Source: Cystobacter ferrugineus
GTDB taxonomy: Bacteria > Myxococcota > Myxococcia > Myxococcales > Myxococcaceae
Reading direction: 5' to 3'
Assembly: GCF_001887355.1 (NCBI RefSeq)
Contig: NZ_MPIN01000014.1
Span: forward strand, 186,001-250,000
DNA length: 64,000 bases
Shown: positions 39,166 through 47,443 of the stretch, one piece after another
Numbering within the stretch: the first letter of the stretch is position 1
How the letters are laid out: every line of letters starts with the position of its first letter
The notes under the pieces: model-generated
Told to the model about the DNA's origin: nothing
Seen by the model: only the letters and a program-made list of their open reading frames with translations
Databases searched by the model: none
Position numbers and translations under genes: made by a program

Positions 39166-41148
39166 ATGTCCGTCGACTCCCAGCGGGAGACCCACCACTT
39201 CCAGGCGGAGATCAACCAGCTCCTCAACCTGGTCATCAATTCGCTCTACAGCCACAAGGAGATCTTCCTGCGCGAGCTCGTATCGAACGCCTCGGACGCG
39301 CTCGACAAGCTGCGCTTCCGCTCGGTCACCGAGCCGGAGCTGCTCGGGGGAGAGTCCGCGCTGGAGATCCACATCATCCCGGACGCGGACAAGGGCACGC
39401 TGACGCTGGAGGACACCGGCATCGGCATGACGCATGACGAGCTGGTGAAGAACCTGGGCACCATCGCCCACTCCGGCTCGCGCGAGTTCCTGGACATGGT
39501 GTCCCAGCGCGGCCAGAAGGACGTCAACCTCATCGGCCAGTTCGGCGTGGGCTTCTACAGCGCCTACCTGGTGGCCGACCACGTCGAGGTGGTCAGCCGC
39601 GCCGCGGGGCAGACCCAGGCCTGGCGCTGGACGTCGGATGCCAAGGGCTCCTTCACCGTGGAGCCCGCCGAGCGCGCCACCCGCGGCACCTCCATCACCC
39701 TGCACCTCAAGGAGGACCAGAAGGATTTCCTGGGCGAGTGGCGGCTGCGCGAACTCATCAAGCAGTACTCGGACTACGTGAGCCACCCCATCCACCTGGA
39801 GGTGAAGAAGACCACCGGGGAGGGCGCGGAGGCCAAGACCGAGACGAAGCGCGAGGTGATCAACAAGGCGAGCGCCCTGTGGCAGCGCGCCAAGAGCGAG
39901 ATCACCGACGAGCAGTACCAGGAGTTCTACAAGCACCTGTCGCACGACTGGGAGGCGCCGCTCGCCTGGACGCACTTCCGCACCGAGGGCAACCAGGTCT
40001 TCACCGGCCTGCTCTTCGTGCCCAAGCACCCGCCGTTCGACCTCAACAGCCAGGAGCAGCGCGGGGTTCGGCTGTTCGTCAAGCGCGTGCTCATCATGGA
40101 CCGCTGCGAGGAGATGCTGCCGCAGTGGCTGCGCTTCGTGCGCGGCGTGGTGGACTCGGATGACCTGCCGCTCAACGTGTCGCGCGAGCTGCTCCAGGAC
40201 TCGGCCGTGGTGCAGGGCATCCGCAAGCACGTCACCAAGAAGACGCTGGACATGCTGGAGAAGCTCGCCAAGGACAAGCCCGAGGACTACCGCTCGTTCT
40301 GGCAGTCCTTTGGTGCCGTGCTCAAGGAAGGGCTCGCGGTGGACATGGAGTACCGCGAGAAGATCGGCTCGCTCCTGCGCTACGAGAGCTCGCGCGAGGA
40401 GGGCCTCACCTCGCTCGCCGACTACGTGTCGCGGATGAAGGAGGGCCAGGAGGCCATCTATTACGTCTTCGGCGAGACGCGGAAGGCCGTGGTGGACTCG
40501 CCGCACCTCGAGGCGCTCAAGAAGCGCGGCTACGAGGTGCTGTACATGACGGACCCGGTGGACGAGTGGGCCAGCCAGGGCCTCAAGGACTTCCAGGGCA
40601 AGCCCCTGGTGTCGGCGATGCACGCGGACCTCAAGCTCAAGGAGACGGACGAGGAGAAGCGCGAGAAGGAGGAGCGCGCCAAGGGCCTGGGGCCGCTCGC
40701 CGAGAAGATGAAGGAAGTGCTCAAGGAGCAGGTGCGCGAGGTGCGCGCGTCGGACCGCCTCACCGACTCGCCCTGCTGCCTGGTGGTGCCCGAGGGCGGC
40801 TCGCACGCGTTCGTGGAGCGGCTCCTGCGCGAGCGCGGCCGAAGCGTGCCGCGCGCCAAGCGCATCCTGGAGGTCAACCCCCAGCACCCCATCATCCAGC
40901 ACCTGAGCGCCCTGCAGCAGAAGGAGCCCGGCTCGGAGCAGCTCAAGGAGTGGGTGGAGATGCTCTACGATCAGGCGCTGCTCACCGAGGGCAGCAGCGT
41001 GGAGGATCCCAACCGCTTCGCCCGGCGCATGACGGCGCTGATGACCCAGCTCGCGCAGGGCGGCACCCAGTCCGCCCCCGCCGAGAGCAACCACGCGGCG
41101 GCGCCCACCACCACGAGCACCCAGGCCGCTCCCACCGCGAGCGCCTGA
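39166..41148 (+). CDS. htpG: Molecular chaperone HtpG (Hsp90)
   Basis: 660 residues, slightly longer than E. coli HtpG (624), mainly from an Ala/Thr-rich tail. The GHKL ATPase region has [34 protein letters not shown] (ATP-binding Asn), [20 protein letters not shown] and [15 protein letters not shown]. The middle domain has [13 protein letters not shown] and [20 protein letters not shown] with VSRELLQDS; its catalytic Arg is in the ELLQ region. The C-terminal dimerisation part ends around [18 protein letters not shown] 39166 follows GGAGGA with 5 bases spacing. It is a cytosolic ATP-dependent chaperone. Divergent from the Eis-like gene. Confidence 0.98.
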
Positions 41149-41181
41149 GCCTCTACCCGTAGTAAAAGGGGGCACACCGAG

Positions 41182-42768
41182 ATGCCTCGTGCCCCCTCCG
41201 CGCCGCCTCCCGTCCTCGACGAGGAGGCGCTCGTCCACCAGTTCCCCGGAATCGACCGGCGCGCGCTGGGCGCCTTCTACACACCGGCGCCCCTGGTGGA
41301 GCGCACCCTGGCCCTCGCCCTCGCGCACGCGGGGGAGGGGCCGCTCGCGGTGGTGGACCCGGCCTGTGGGGCGGGGGCGTTCCTCTCGGCCGCGGCGCGG
41401 GCCCGGCCCGAGGCCCACCTGGCCGGCCTGGAGCTGTCTCCCGACGTGGCCCGTGCCTGTCAGGCGCGCCTTCCCCTCGCGGACATCCAGCAGGGAGATG
41501 CCCTGCGCGGGGGGCTCGAGCCCTTGCTGGCCCGCGTGCCGTCCACCCACCGGGAGTTGTGGCTCGGCAATCCGCCCTACAACGGCACGTCGGCGCTGCT
41601 GAAGGACCGGGCCGCGTATGAGCGCCTGCGGGCCCTGCTGCCACTCTCGCTGCCACCGGGCACGAGCCTGCGCGACGACTTCGCCTTCTTCCTGCTGCTC
41701 GCGGCGAACCGGCTCGCCTCACGCCCCGGGGTGCTGGCCTTCATCACCCCCACGAGCCTCCTCGACGCCTTCCTCTACGCGCCCCTGCGCGCCACGCTGT
41801 TGCGCACGCTGTCCCTGCGCGAAGTGGTGGAGCTGGGCCCGGGTGCCTTCGTGGGCACCCAGGTGCGCACCTGCATCACCGTGTGGACCTCGCCTCCCGA
41901 GCCGCGCGTCCCGGCCTTCTACACACCGTTCGTCCCCTCGGGCCCGGCACGCGCGGAGCCCTTCGTGCCCGAAGCGCCCGAGTGGCGCCTGCTGCCCACG
42001 CCCGCCGAGGCCGCCGAGCTGGACGCACGCTGGCGCGCCGAGGGCGAGCCACTCACCACGCTCGTGCCGGTGAGCCTGCCCGGCGTGAAGACGCGCTTCG
42101 ATGAATTGCTGGTGGATGACGACCCGAGCAGGCTGCTCGCGCGGCTCGAGGACTTCGCGCGCACATCGCTGGAGGACCTCGCGGCGTTCGCCCGGGCGTG
42201 GAACATCCCCGAGCCCCTGTTGCCCAAGCTGCGCGCGCTCAAGGAAGGACCCGCCTTCACGGTGGAGGCCGCGTGCGTGCGGCCCTTCTTCCGCTACGCG
42301 GGAGCGCGGCATCGGGGCCATGTGCCCACGAAGGCGCGCGCTTTCTGCTATCTCGATCGGCGCCTGATTCCTCGTGGCGACCACCGGCTGCGGGGGCCGT
42401 GGGATCCGCATCGAGGCGCGGTGAAGCTGCTCTTCAACGTCCGCGAGCTGCCCCTGTCCGCCGCGCTCCTGGAGGAGGAGGGCTGCGTGCACGATCACCG
42501 GCACGCCCGCTTCGCGCCCCTGTTCGTCCCCCAGCGGCTCCGGGACGAGGGCCTCGGGCTCACCCGGGTCGCGCGCTCCACCGAGGAGCTGGGCCCCCTC
42601 GTGCCCAATCTCTCACCTCGGGGGCTGGCGTGGGCGGAGCGATGCGGCGGGCCACTCGCCGCCTTCCAGGCGCTCGTGCGCTTCCTCAACGGGCCCGAGG
42701 TGCAGAAATGCTGGGCGCCCGTCCATGGCGCCTCGCGCGTGGTGCCGGTGCCCCTGGATCAGACATGA
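41182..42768 (+). CDS. N6-adenine-specific DNA methyltransferase, orphan
   Basis: 528 residues of the gamma-class N6-adenine methylase type. LGAFYTP (residues 29-35) is motif X, DPACGAGAFLSAA (59-71) is motif I (SAM binding) and NPPYNG (130-135) is the catalytic motif IV. The C-terminal half (KLRALKEGPAFTVEAACVRP, CYLDRRLIPRGDHRLRGP) is a target-recognition-type region. No nuclease motif or separate restriction subunit lies nearby, so it looks like an orphan methylase, or a type IIG-like protein that lost or never had a nuclease. Start ATG 41182, 33 bases after htpG. The final part (FLNGPEVQKCWAPVHGASRV) is common to such proteins. Facing the lower-GC gene at 42778. Confidence 0.88.
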   Translation: MPRAPSAPPPVLDEEALVHQFPGIDRRALGAFYTPAPLVERTLALALAHAGEGPLAVVDPACGAGAFLSAAARARPEAHLAGLELSPDVARACQARLPLADIQQGDALRGGLEPLLARVPSTHRELWLGNPPYNGTSALLKDRAAYERLRALLPLSLPPGTSLRDDFAFFLLLAANRLASRPGVLAFITPTSLLDAFLYAPLRATLLRTLSLREVVELGPGAFVGTQVRTCITVWTSPPEPRVPAFYTPFVPSGPARAEPFVPEAPEWRLLPTPAEAAELDARWRAEGEPLTTLVPVSLPGVKTRFDELLVDDDPSRLLARLEDFARTSLEDLAAFARAWNIPEPLLPKLRALKEGPAFTVEAACVRPFFRYAGARHRGHVPTKARAFCYLDRRLIPRGDHRLRGPWDPHRGAVKLLFNVRELPLSAALLEEEGCVHDHRHARFAPLFVPQRLRDEGLGLTRVARSTEELGPLVPNLSPRGLAWAERCGGPLAAFQALVRFLNGPEVQKCWAPVHGASRVVPVPLDQT

Positions 42769-42777
42769 GGCCAAAGC

Positions 42778-43395
42778 TCAGGTGCGATAGGGCGTGAACA
42801 GACAATCGATGAGCTTCGCTTCGCCCAATTGAAAATGTCCCGTACGCGGCACCCGGTCTGGCACCGGAGTGAAGAGCACGTCATTGGAGAGGCGGGTGGC
42901 GCCGAGGGTGGATTCGATGAGTTCCGCCAGTCTCCTCTCGTGGTCCTGAAACTCGGAGGGGAATGGGGGAAAGCCGAGCCAGTGGTCCCGTTTCGAGCCC
43001 GGGCCTTTGTCCTCCACGTGAGATGCGTAGAGGGCATACACCGGTGCGAGTTGACTCAGAAGACAAACGACGGAGTCATAACGAGGGCTGCCCACTACGA
43101 ACCCTGGCAGGGACACCCGGCAGATGTAGCAGGGGTCATGATAGGGGACGGTTGCATCCCAGACGGAGCAGTCAGAGAAGTCCCGATGAAGCCTTTGAAT
43201 GAAGTCCTTCCACGGCTGCGTCCCGCCAACATGAGCATTGACCAGTTGGGTCAGCCGCTGGCCTTCTTCTGATTCGGCATACTGCGGATCCGCGCTATCC
43301 AGAGCTGCTGGATAGTAGCGATGGATGAGTTCCAGGAGCGCGTCTGTCCTCAGTAGGTCCAAATGAGCCTGCTCCGGTTTCGTGCCATTCCGCAC
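42778..43395 (-). CDS. Protein of unknown family in a lower-GC stretch
   Basis: 205 residues that I do not recognise. It is soluble, with no signal peptide or membrane segment. The N-terminus (PEQAHLDLLRTDALLELIHR) is helical; the centre has DPCYICRVSLPGFVVGSPRY; the C-terminus is TPVPDRVPRTGHFQLGEAKL. Its base composition is visibly lower in GC than its neighbours and third codon positions are mixed, so the gene was probably acquired. Start is GTG 43395, with AAGGA about 9 bases upstream; there is no in-frame ATG near. It is convergent with the methylase gene, 9 bases apart. An immunity-type or defence role is possible given such company but is speculation. Confidence 0.6.
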   Translation of the reverse strand: MRNGTKPEQAHLDLLRTDALLELIHRYYPAALDSADPQYAESEEGQRLTQLVNAHVGGTQPWKDFIQRLHRDFSDCSVWDATVPYHDPCYICRVSLPGFVVGSPRYDSVVCLLSQLAPVYALYASHVEDKGPGSKRDHWLGFPPFPSEFQDHERRLAELIESTLGATRLSNDVLFTPVPDRVPRTGHFQLGEAKLIDCLFTPYRT

Positions 43396-43619
43396 TTCAT
43401 GCCGTCCTTATACGGCACGCAAGCGCGTCACTCGTGCGAAGCGCTGGGCCGTACCGGATTCTCGCCTGCCTGCTTGATGCGCGAAGGCCGTCCCCGGCCC
43501 TCCACCTTCGGAAACCCGCCCGTAACACTTCCTTAAGATGTGGATGGGAGAGATGCCTGACGGCCGCGACGACGCGCGGCACCGCACGGGATGGGCCCCG
43601 TGCCTCGGAGGCATCGACC

Positions 43620-44612
43620 ATGAGTAGCGAGACCAAGACCGACAACCCCTCGCCCGTCCTGACGCGCCGCAAGCTGCTCTACGGCATGGGACTCGCCGCG
43701 GCGGCCGTCCCCCTCGGCCAGTTCCTCGCGGCCTGTGGTGAGGGCACCGATGGCTCGGGTACGGGCACGCCCGACCCCATGGACAGCGTCGTCGATCCCG
43801 GCGCCTGGGCGACCGGCGGCACCAGGTCGATGACCGCCCTGAGCAGCTACCCCGATCCGTTCGCCGCCGGCCTGGGGAGCGCGTGCGCGCTGACGTGTGA
43901 GGCCACCCTGGGGCCCTGCTACGCCACCACCGTGGAGCGCGAGGACATCACCGAGGGCGAGGACGGACTGCCCGTGCGCCTGGCCTTCCTCATCGTGGAC
44001 GAGACGTGCAAGCCCATCCCGGGCGCGACCCTCGACATCTGGCACTGCGGCCCGGATGGGCTGTACTCGGGTGAGGACGCCAGCGACTTCTGCACCACGG
44101 GTGACGAGCGGGCACGCTCCGCGCGGTGGTACCGCGGCGTGCAGACGACGGACGCCAACGGCCGCGTCAACTTCAACACCTGCTTCCCGGGCTGGTACAG
44201 CAGCCGCACCGTCCACATCCACTTCACCGTGCGCCTCAACAACCAGGAGTACGTGACGTCCCAGTTCGTCTTCGACGACGCCCTGGACGACGAGATCATC
44301 AACTCCCAGCCGCTCTACAACACGCGCGGCCCCCGCGACACGACCAACGCCACCGACAACGTCGTCTCGGCCGAGAGCGCTCCCGAGTACTCCTTCCAGA
44401 CCAAGCGCATGGCGGACGGCGCCATGCTCGCCTGGAAGACGATCGTCATCCGCTCCTCGCTCTCCAATGCCTCGTGCTCGGTCCCGGGCGGTGGTGGTGG
44501 TGGCGGCGGTCCCCGTCCGCCCGGCGATGGCGGCATGGGTCCTCCCCCGGGTGGCCGGGATGGCGGCGGCATGGGCCCGCCTCCCGGCTGGGATGGCGGC
44601 ACGCGCCCCTGA
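43620..44612 (+). CDS. Exported intradiol dioxygenase-like lipoprotein with Gly/Pro-rich tail
   Basis: 330 residues. The N-terminus has a twin-arginine motif (TRRKLLYGMGLAAAAV) running into a lipobox LAAC (Cys39), so it is Tat-exported and probably lipid-anchored. The middle matches intradiol ring-cleavage dioxygenases (protocatechuate 3,4-dioxygenase fold): DIWHCGPDGLYSG, and WYSSRTVHIHF, supplying Tyr and the HxH iron ligands. Such exported homologues are common in bacteria and fungi; their substrates are mostly unknown. The last 45 residues are a low-complexity tail of Gly/Pro repeats (GGMGPPPG units). ATG 43620 follows GGAGG by 8 bases. The 224-base gap upstream has no gene. Confidence 0.85.
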   Translation: MSSETKTDNPSPVLTRRKLLYGMGLAAAAVPLGQFLAACGEGTDGSGTGTPDPMDSVVDPGAWATGGTRSMTALSSYPDPFAAGLGSACALTCEATLGPCYATTVEREDITEGEDGLPVRLAFLIVDETCKPIPGATLDIWHCGPDGLYSGEDASDFCTTGDERARSARWYRGVQTTDANGRVNFNTCFPGWYSSRTVHIHFTVRLNNQEYVTSQFVFDDALDDEIINSQPLYNTRGPRDTTNATDNVVSAESAPEYSFQTKRMADGAMLAWKTIVIRSSLSNASCSVPGGGGGGGGPRPPGDGGMGPPPGGRDGGGMGPPPGWDGGTRP

Positions 44613-44643
44613 CGCACCTCCGCGTCCCGAAGGGCGATATCCT

Positions 44644-44672
44644 CTGTTCCGGACCCTCGCCCCACGGAACAG
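44644..44672 (+). promoter_or_regulatory. Hairpin overlapping the ribosome binding site of the GNAT gene
   Basis: A perfect 8-bp inverted repeat, CTGTTCCG (44644-44651) and CGGAACAG (44665-44672), with a 13-base loop, ends three bases before the TTG start codon at 44676. The right arm contains GGAA, the only Shine-Dalgarno-like sequence. It may therefore restrict translation, or it may simply be the terminator of the dioxygenase gene, 31 bases downstream of its stop. Confidence 0.45.
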
Positions 44673-44675
44673 CCC

Positions 44676-45212
44676 TTGAGCCCGTCCTCCCTCCTCATCC
44701 GCCGCGCCGGACCCGATGACGCCGAAGCCTCGGCGAAGCTCTCGGCGGCCACGTTCACCGAGACCTTCGGGCACCTCTACCCGCCCGAGGACCTGCTCGC
44801 CTTCATCACCGAGCACCATACGGTGGAGGTCCACCGCCGGGTGCTCGCGGACGAGGCCCATGGCACCTGGTTCCTGGAGGCGGACGGGGAGCCGGTCGGC
44901 ATCGCGCTGGCGGGGCCCTGCTCCCTCCCCCACCCCGAGGTGCGCGAGGAGGATGGGGAACTCAAGCGGCTCTACCTGCTCAAGCGCGTCCAGAGCGCCG
45001 GCCATGGGGAGCGGTTGTTCCGCACGGCGCTCGAGTGGCTCGAGCGCAACGGCCCGCGGACCCTGTGGATCGGCGTCTGGTCGGAGAACCACGGCGCTCA
45101 GCGCTTCTACGCACGCCATGGCTTCGTCCGGGCCGGCGAATACAAGTTCCCGGTCGGGCGCGCCCGGGACCATGAACTCATCCTGCGGCGCGCCCCCCAG
45201 CCTCCGGCCTAG
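44676..45212 (+). CDS. GNAT family N-acetyltransferase, PaiA-like
   Basis: 178 residues. LIRRAGPDDAEASAKLSAAT opens the fold; GELKRLYLLKRVQSAGHGER is the acetyl-CoA loop in the PaiA-like form (R/Q-x-x-G-x-G-x variant, LKRVQSAGHG); LWIGVWSENHGAQRFYARHG is the next strand-helix pair. PaiA-like enzymes acetylate polyamines or small amines. No better start codon than TTG 44676 exists for this N-terminus, and it is sheltered in a hairpin. Its last four bases overlap, tail to tail, the outer-membrane protein gene on the other strand. Confidence 0.85.
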   Translation: MSPSSLLIRRAGPDDAEASAKLSAATFTETFGHLYPPEDLLAFITEHHTVEVHRRVLADEAHGTWFLEADGEPVGIALAGPCSLPHPEVREEDGELKRLYLLKRVQSAGHGERLFRTALEWLERNGPRTLWIGVWSENHGAQRFYARHGFVRAGEYKFPVGRARDHELILRRAPQPPA

Positions 45213-46513
45213 AAGGTCAGCAGCGCGCCCGTCTCGATGCCCAGCGCGGTGCGTCCCGCCCCGATGCGGGACGCATCCACGTCCTGCAACCGGAAGCGCG
45301 AGCGGAAGAGGAAGCCCTCCAGCACGAAGGCCACCTGGCGCAGGGGCCTGAACTCGTACCCCAGACGCACCGAGCCATTGTGTTGCAGGCCCGGCCCGGT
45401 GCCCGAGAGCGTGGCGGTGCTGAAAGCCGGGGGCTCACCCGTGGTGGGCCCCGAGGGATAACCGTACGCGGGCACCACCTTCTCCGGGTCCAGCACCCGC
45501 TGGAAGCCCGCCATCCCGTAGACGGCATGGGGACCCGCGATGAGCTGACGCACGGAGATGAAGCCACCCACTTCCCGCATGTCCTCCGCGAGGCGCCCCT
45601 GCGCCAGCGTCAGCAGGCCCAGGTTGGCGGAGTTCTGCCCGGCATTGAGCTCCACCCGCACGTTGGTGTTCGCGGTGGGCGACAGCTCGGAGAAGAGCGA
45701 GACGGAGACGGCGGCGCCGAAACGCTCATCCGTCTGGCCCAGGTTGAAGGGCACCCGCGTGGCGATGGCCGAGGCCCCCACCCGGCTCTTGCCGAACTTG
45801 TAGGCGCCGCGCACCGCCAGGGTAGGCGTGAAGGCCAGCTCGAAGGCCGCGTCCTTGGCCGTGTTGTTCGGCGTGGGAAACCCCAACGCCGCCCCCAGCT
45901 CGAGCGACGGTGTCGCGTAGAGGTACTTCACCTGCTGGCGCATGAAGGCCGTGTTGCCGCCCAGGAAGAGCGCGCCCACCAGGTTGATGCCATGCGGGTT
46001 GAGCGGTGCGTGCAGATCCCAGTCCTGTCCCAGCGACAAGACATGGTTGGGATTGAAGGCATAGTCCACCCGCGCGATGCGCACACGAGGCAGGCTCGCC
46101 ACGGTGGGCGTGGCCTTGGCGAAGTCCACGAAATCGATTTCGAGCTGCGCGCGCGCGCGCCCCTTCTCGTTGAGCCAGAAGCCCACACGCGACTGCGCCA
46201 CCTGGAAGGAGTAGCGGGCCTTGTCCGGAGCGTTGGAGAAGACAGGGTTGCCCGCGGCGGTGATCGCCACCGCGTTGGGCTGGTTGTAGGACTCCACCGC
46301 GCCCGTAGCGGCCACCAGACGAGGGTTGAAGGTGCCATAGAAGCGGAAGAGGTTCTCCTCCTCCGGGGTGGAGGGCGGAGGGGGAGGCGGAGGCGGCTGG
46401 GTGGCGGCAACGGGCGCCGTGGCCTCACTGGAGCCGGGCGTCTGGGCCAGCGCACCGGGGGCGGAGCAGAGACCCGCGGTAGCGAGCAGTGCAACGATTC
46501 GAGCGTTCTTCAT
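45209..46513 (-). CDS. Outer-membrane beta-barrel protein (porin-like)
   Basis: 434 residues. Signal peptide KNARIVALLATAGLCSAPGA, cleavage near ALAQ. A Pro-rich linker (PPPPPPPP) follows. The rest alternates polar and hydrophobic residues in barrel strands (FRFYGTFNPRLVAATGAVES, YSFQVAQSRVGFWLNEKGRA, ARAQLEIDFVDF). The last residue is Phe (LGIETGALLTF), the typical outer-membrane assembly signal. It resembles porin-like barrels of Deltaproteobacteria related to DcaP; the conserved segment VDYAFNPNHVLSLGQDWDLH supports this. Substrate unknown. ATG 46513 with AGGAGA upstream was chosen. Not in an obvious operon with its neighbour DUF1338, 140 bases upstream. Confidence 0.85.
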   Translation of the reverse strand: MKNARIVALLATAGLCSAPGALAQTPGSSEATAPVAATQPPPPPPPPSTPEEENLFRFYGTFNPRLVAATGAVESYNQPNAVAITAAGNPVFSNAPDKARYSFQVAQSRVGFWLNEKGRARAQLEIDFVDFAKATPTVASLPRVRIARVDYAFNPNHVLSLGQDWDLHAPLNPHGINLVGALFLGGNTAFMRQQVKYLYATPSLELGAALGFPTPNNTAKDAAFELAFTPTLAVRGAYKFGKSRVGASAIATRVPFNLGQTDERFGAAVSVSLFSELSPTANTNVRVELNAGQNSANLGLLTLAQGRLAEDMREVGGFISVRQLIAGPHAVYGMAGFQRVLDPEKVVPAYGYPSGPTTGEPPAFSTATLSGTGPGLQHNGSVRLGYEFRPLRQVAFVLEGFLFRSRFRLQDVDASRIGAGRTALGIETGALLTF

Positions 46514-46653
46514 GACGTCTCCTGGTGGCACGAGGCGCGGGAACATGCCGGACTCCCCTCGGGGCCATCTCCCCGGAGGCTACCCGTCCTCCCTCTCCGT
46601 GCATCAGGTTTCGTTGGACGCACCGCGTCCAACGTCCGCGAGGTGCCCCGCGC

Positions 46654-47400
46654 TCAGCGCTTCGTCATGTCGAAGAGGGCACGCGCCTGCGAGTCCAGGA
46701 AGCCATCGAAGCCGGGGGCCCGCTGGGCGATCTCGAAGTAGGCATAGGGCCAGGAGCGGGTGCGGCCATCCCGGAGCGTCACGGTGACCGGGGCCGCGTG
46801 GGTGGCCGTCTGGCGCAGGTCTCCCCCCGGGGCTCCCTCGATGTCGCGCTTCATGGGCACGCCCGCCTCGAGCATGCGCCGCTGCCACACCTCCACGTCA
46901 TCCACCGCCCCGGTGAAGTGGTTCACCTTGCGGCCGAAGGCGAGCAGCCACGCGCCGTACTGGGACTCCCGCTCCAGCGTGAGCAGCGCCGACTCCTCGG
47001 GAGGAGGGGGCGCGGAGAACCAATCGGCGAGTGCCTCGATGGACGTGGGGGCCGGGGGAGCCACGGGCAGCGCGGCCAGCAGGCGCTGGGCCTCGGCGGA
47101 GAGCTTCTCGGCGTGGAGTTCGGAGATGAAGACGCGGGGCAACCCCTCCGGGTGGGACATGTGGATGGCGGTCAGGTGCGTCTCGGGGAAGGAGTACGTC
47201 CCCGCCGGCTTCCAGCCCAAGCGCTCGAAGACGTGGGCGAAGAGCGAGATGCCTCCACCGGGCCGGGCCAGCGAGCGCAGCGCGATGTGATCATTGCGGA
47301 AGCGTCCGCCGGAGAGCGCGGCGAAGGTGCGCGCGTAGGGAACCTCGGCGGAGTAGCGTTCCCACAGCAGATCCAACAGTCGGGTGGCGTCAGGGCTCAT
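46654..47400 (-). CDS. DUF1338 family 2-oxoacid dioxygenase-like protein
   Basis: 248 residues, a short member of the DUF1338 (HglS/YdcJ-like) family. Iron-site candidates are His in FRNDHIALRSL, His in KVNHFTGAVDDVEVW and Glu in PYAYFEIAQRAPGFDGFLDS. The last segment is close to the family signature. Characterised relatives (YdcJ/HglS) convert 2-oxoadipate to 2-hydroxyglutarate using Fe(II) and O2. This short form may act on another 2-oxoacid. Cytoplasmic. It overlaps no neighbour and lies 43 bases after the end of the TlpA-like gene upstream, same strand. Start ATG 47400. Confidence 0.82.
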   Translation of the reverse strand: MSPDATRLLDLLWERYSAEVPYARTFAALSGGRFRNDHIALRSLARPGGGISLFAHVFERLGWKPAGTYSFPETHLTAIHMSHPEGLPRVFISELHAEKLSAEAQRLLAALPVAPPAPTSIEALADWFSAPPPPEESALLTLERESQYGAWLLAFGRKVNHFTGAVDDVEVWQRRMLEAGVPMKRDIEGAPGGDLRQTATHAAPVTVTLRDGRTRSWPYAYFEIAQRAPGFDGFLDSQARALFDMTKR

Positions 47401-47443
47401 GGCCCGCTGTCATAGCCGCGAGCGGGGGTTCTCCCCAAGCGCG

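Noticed and set aside
38917-41550. A long minus-strand frame across htpG.
   Set aside because: Antisense of htpG with the typical low-complexity composition; htpG is certain.
43956-44612. Gly/Pro codon repeats at the end of the dioxygenase gene considered as a tandem-repeat locus.
   Set aside because: The units are short and imperfect and explained as a low-complexity protein tail; no exact DNA repeat array.
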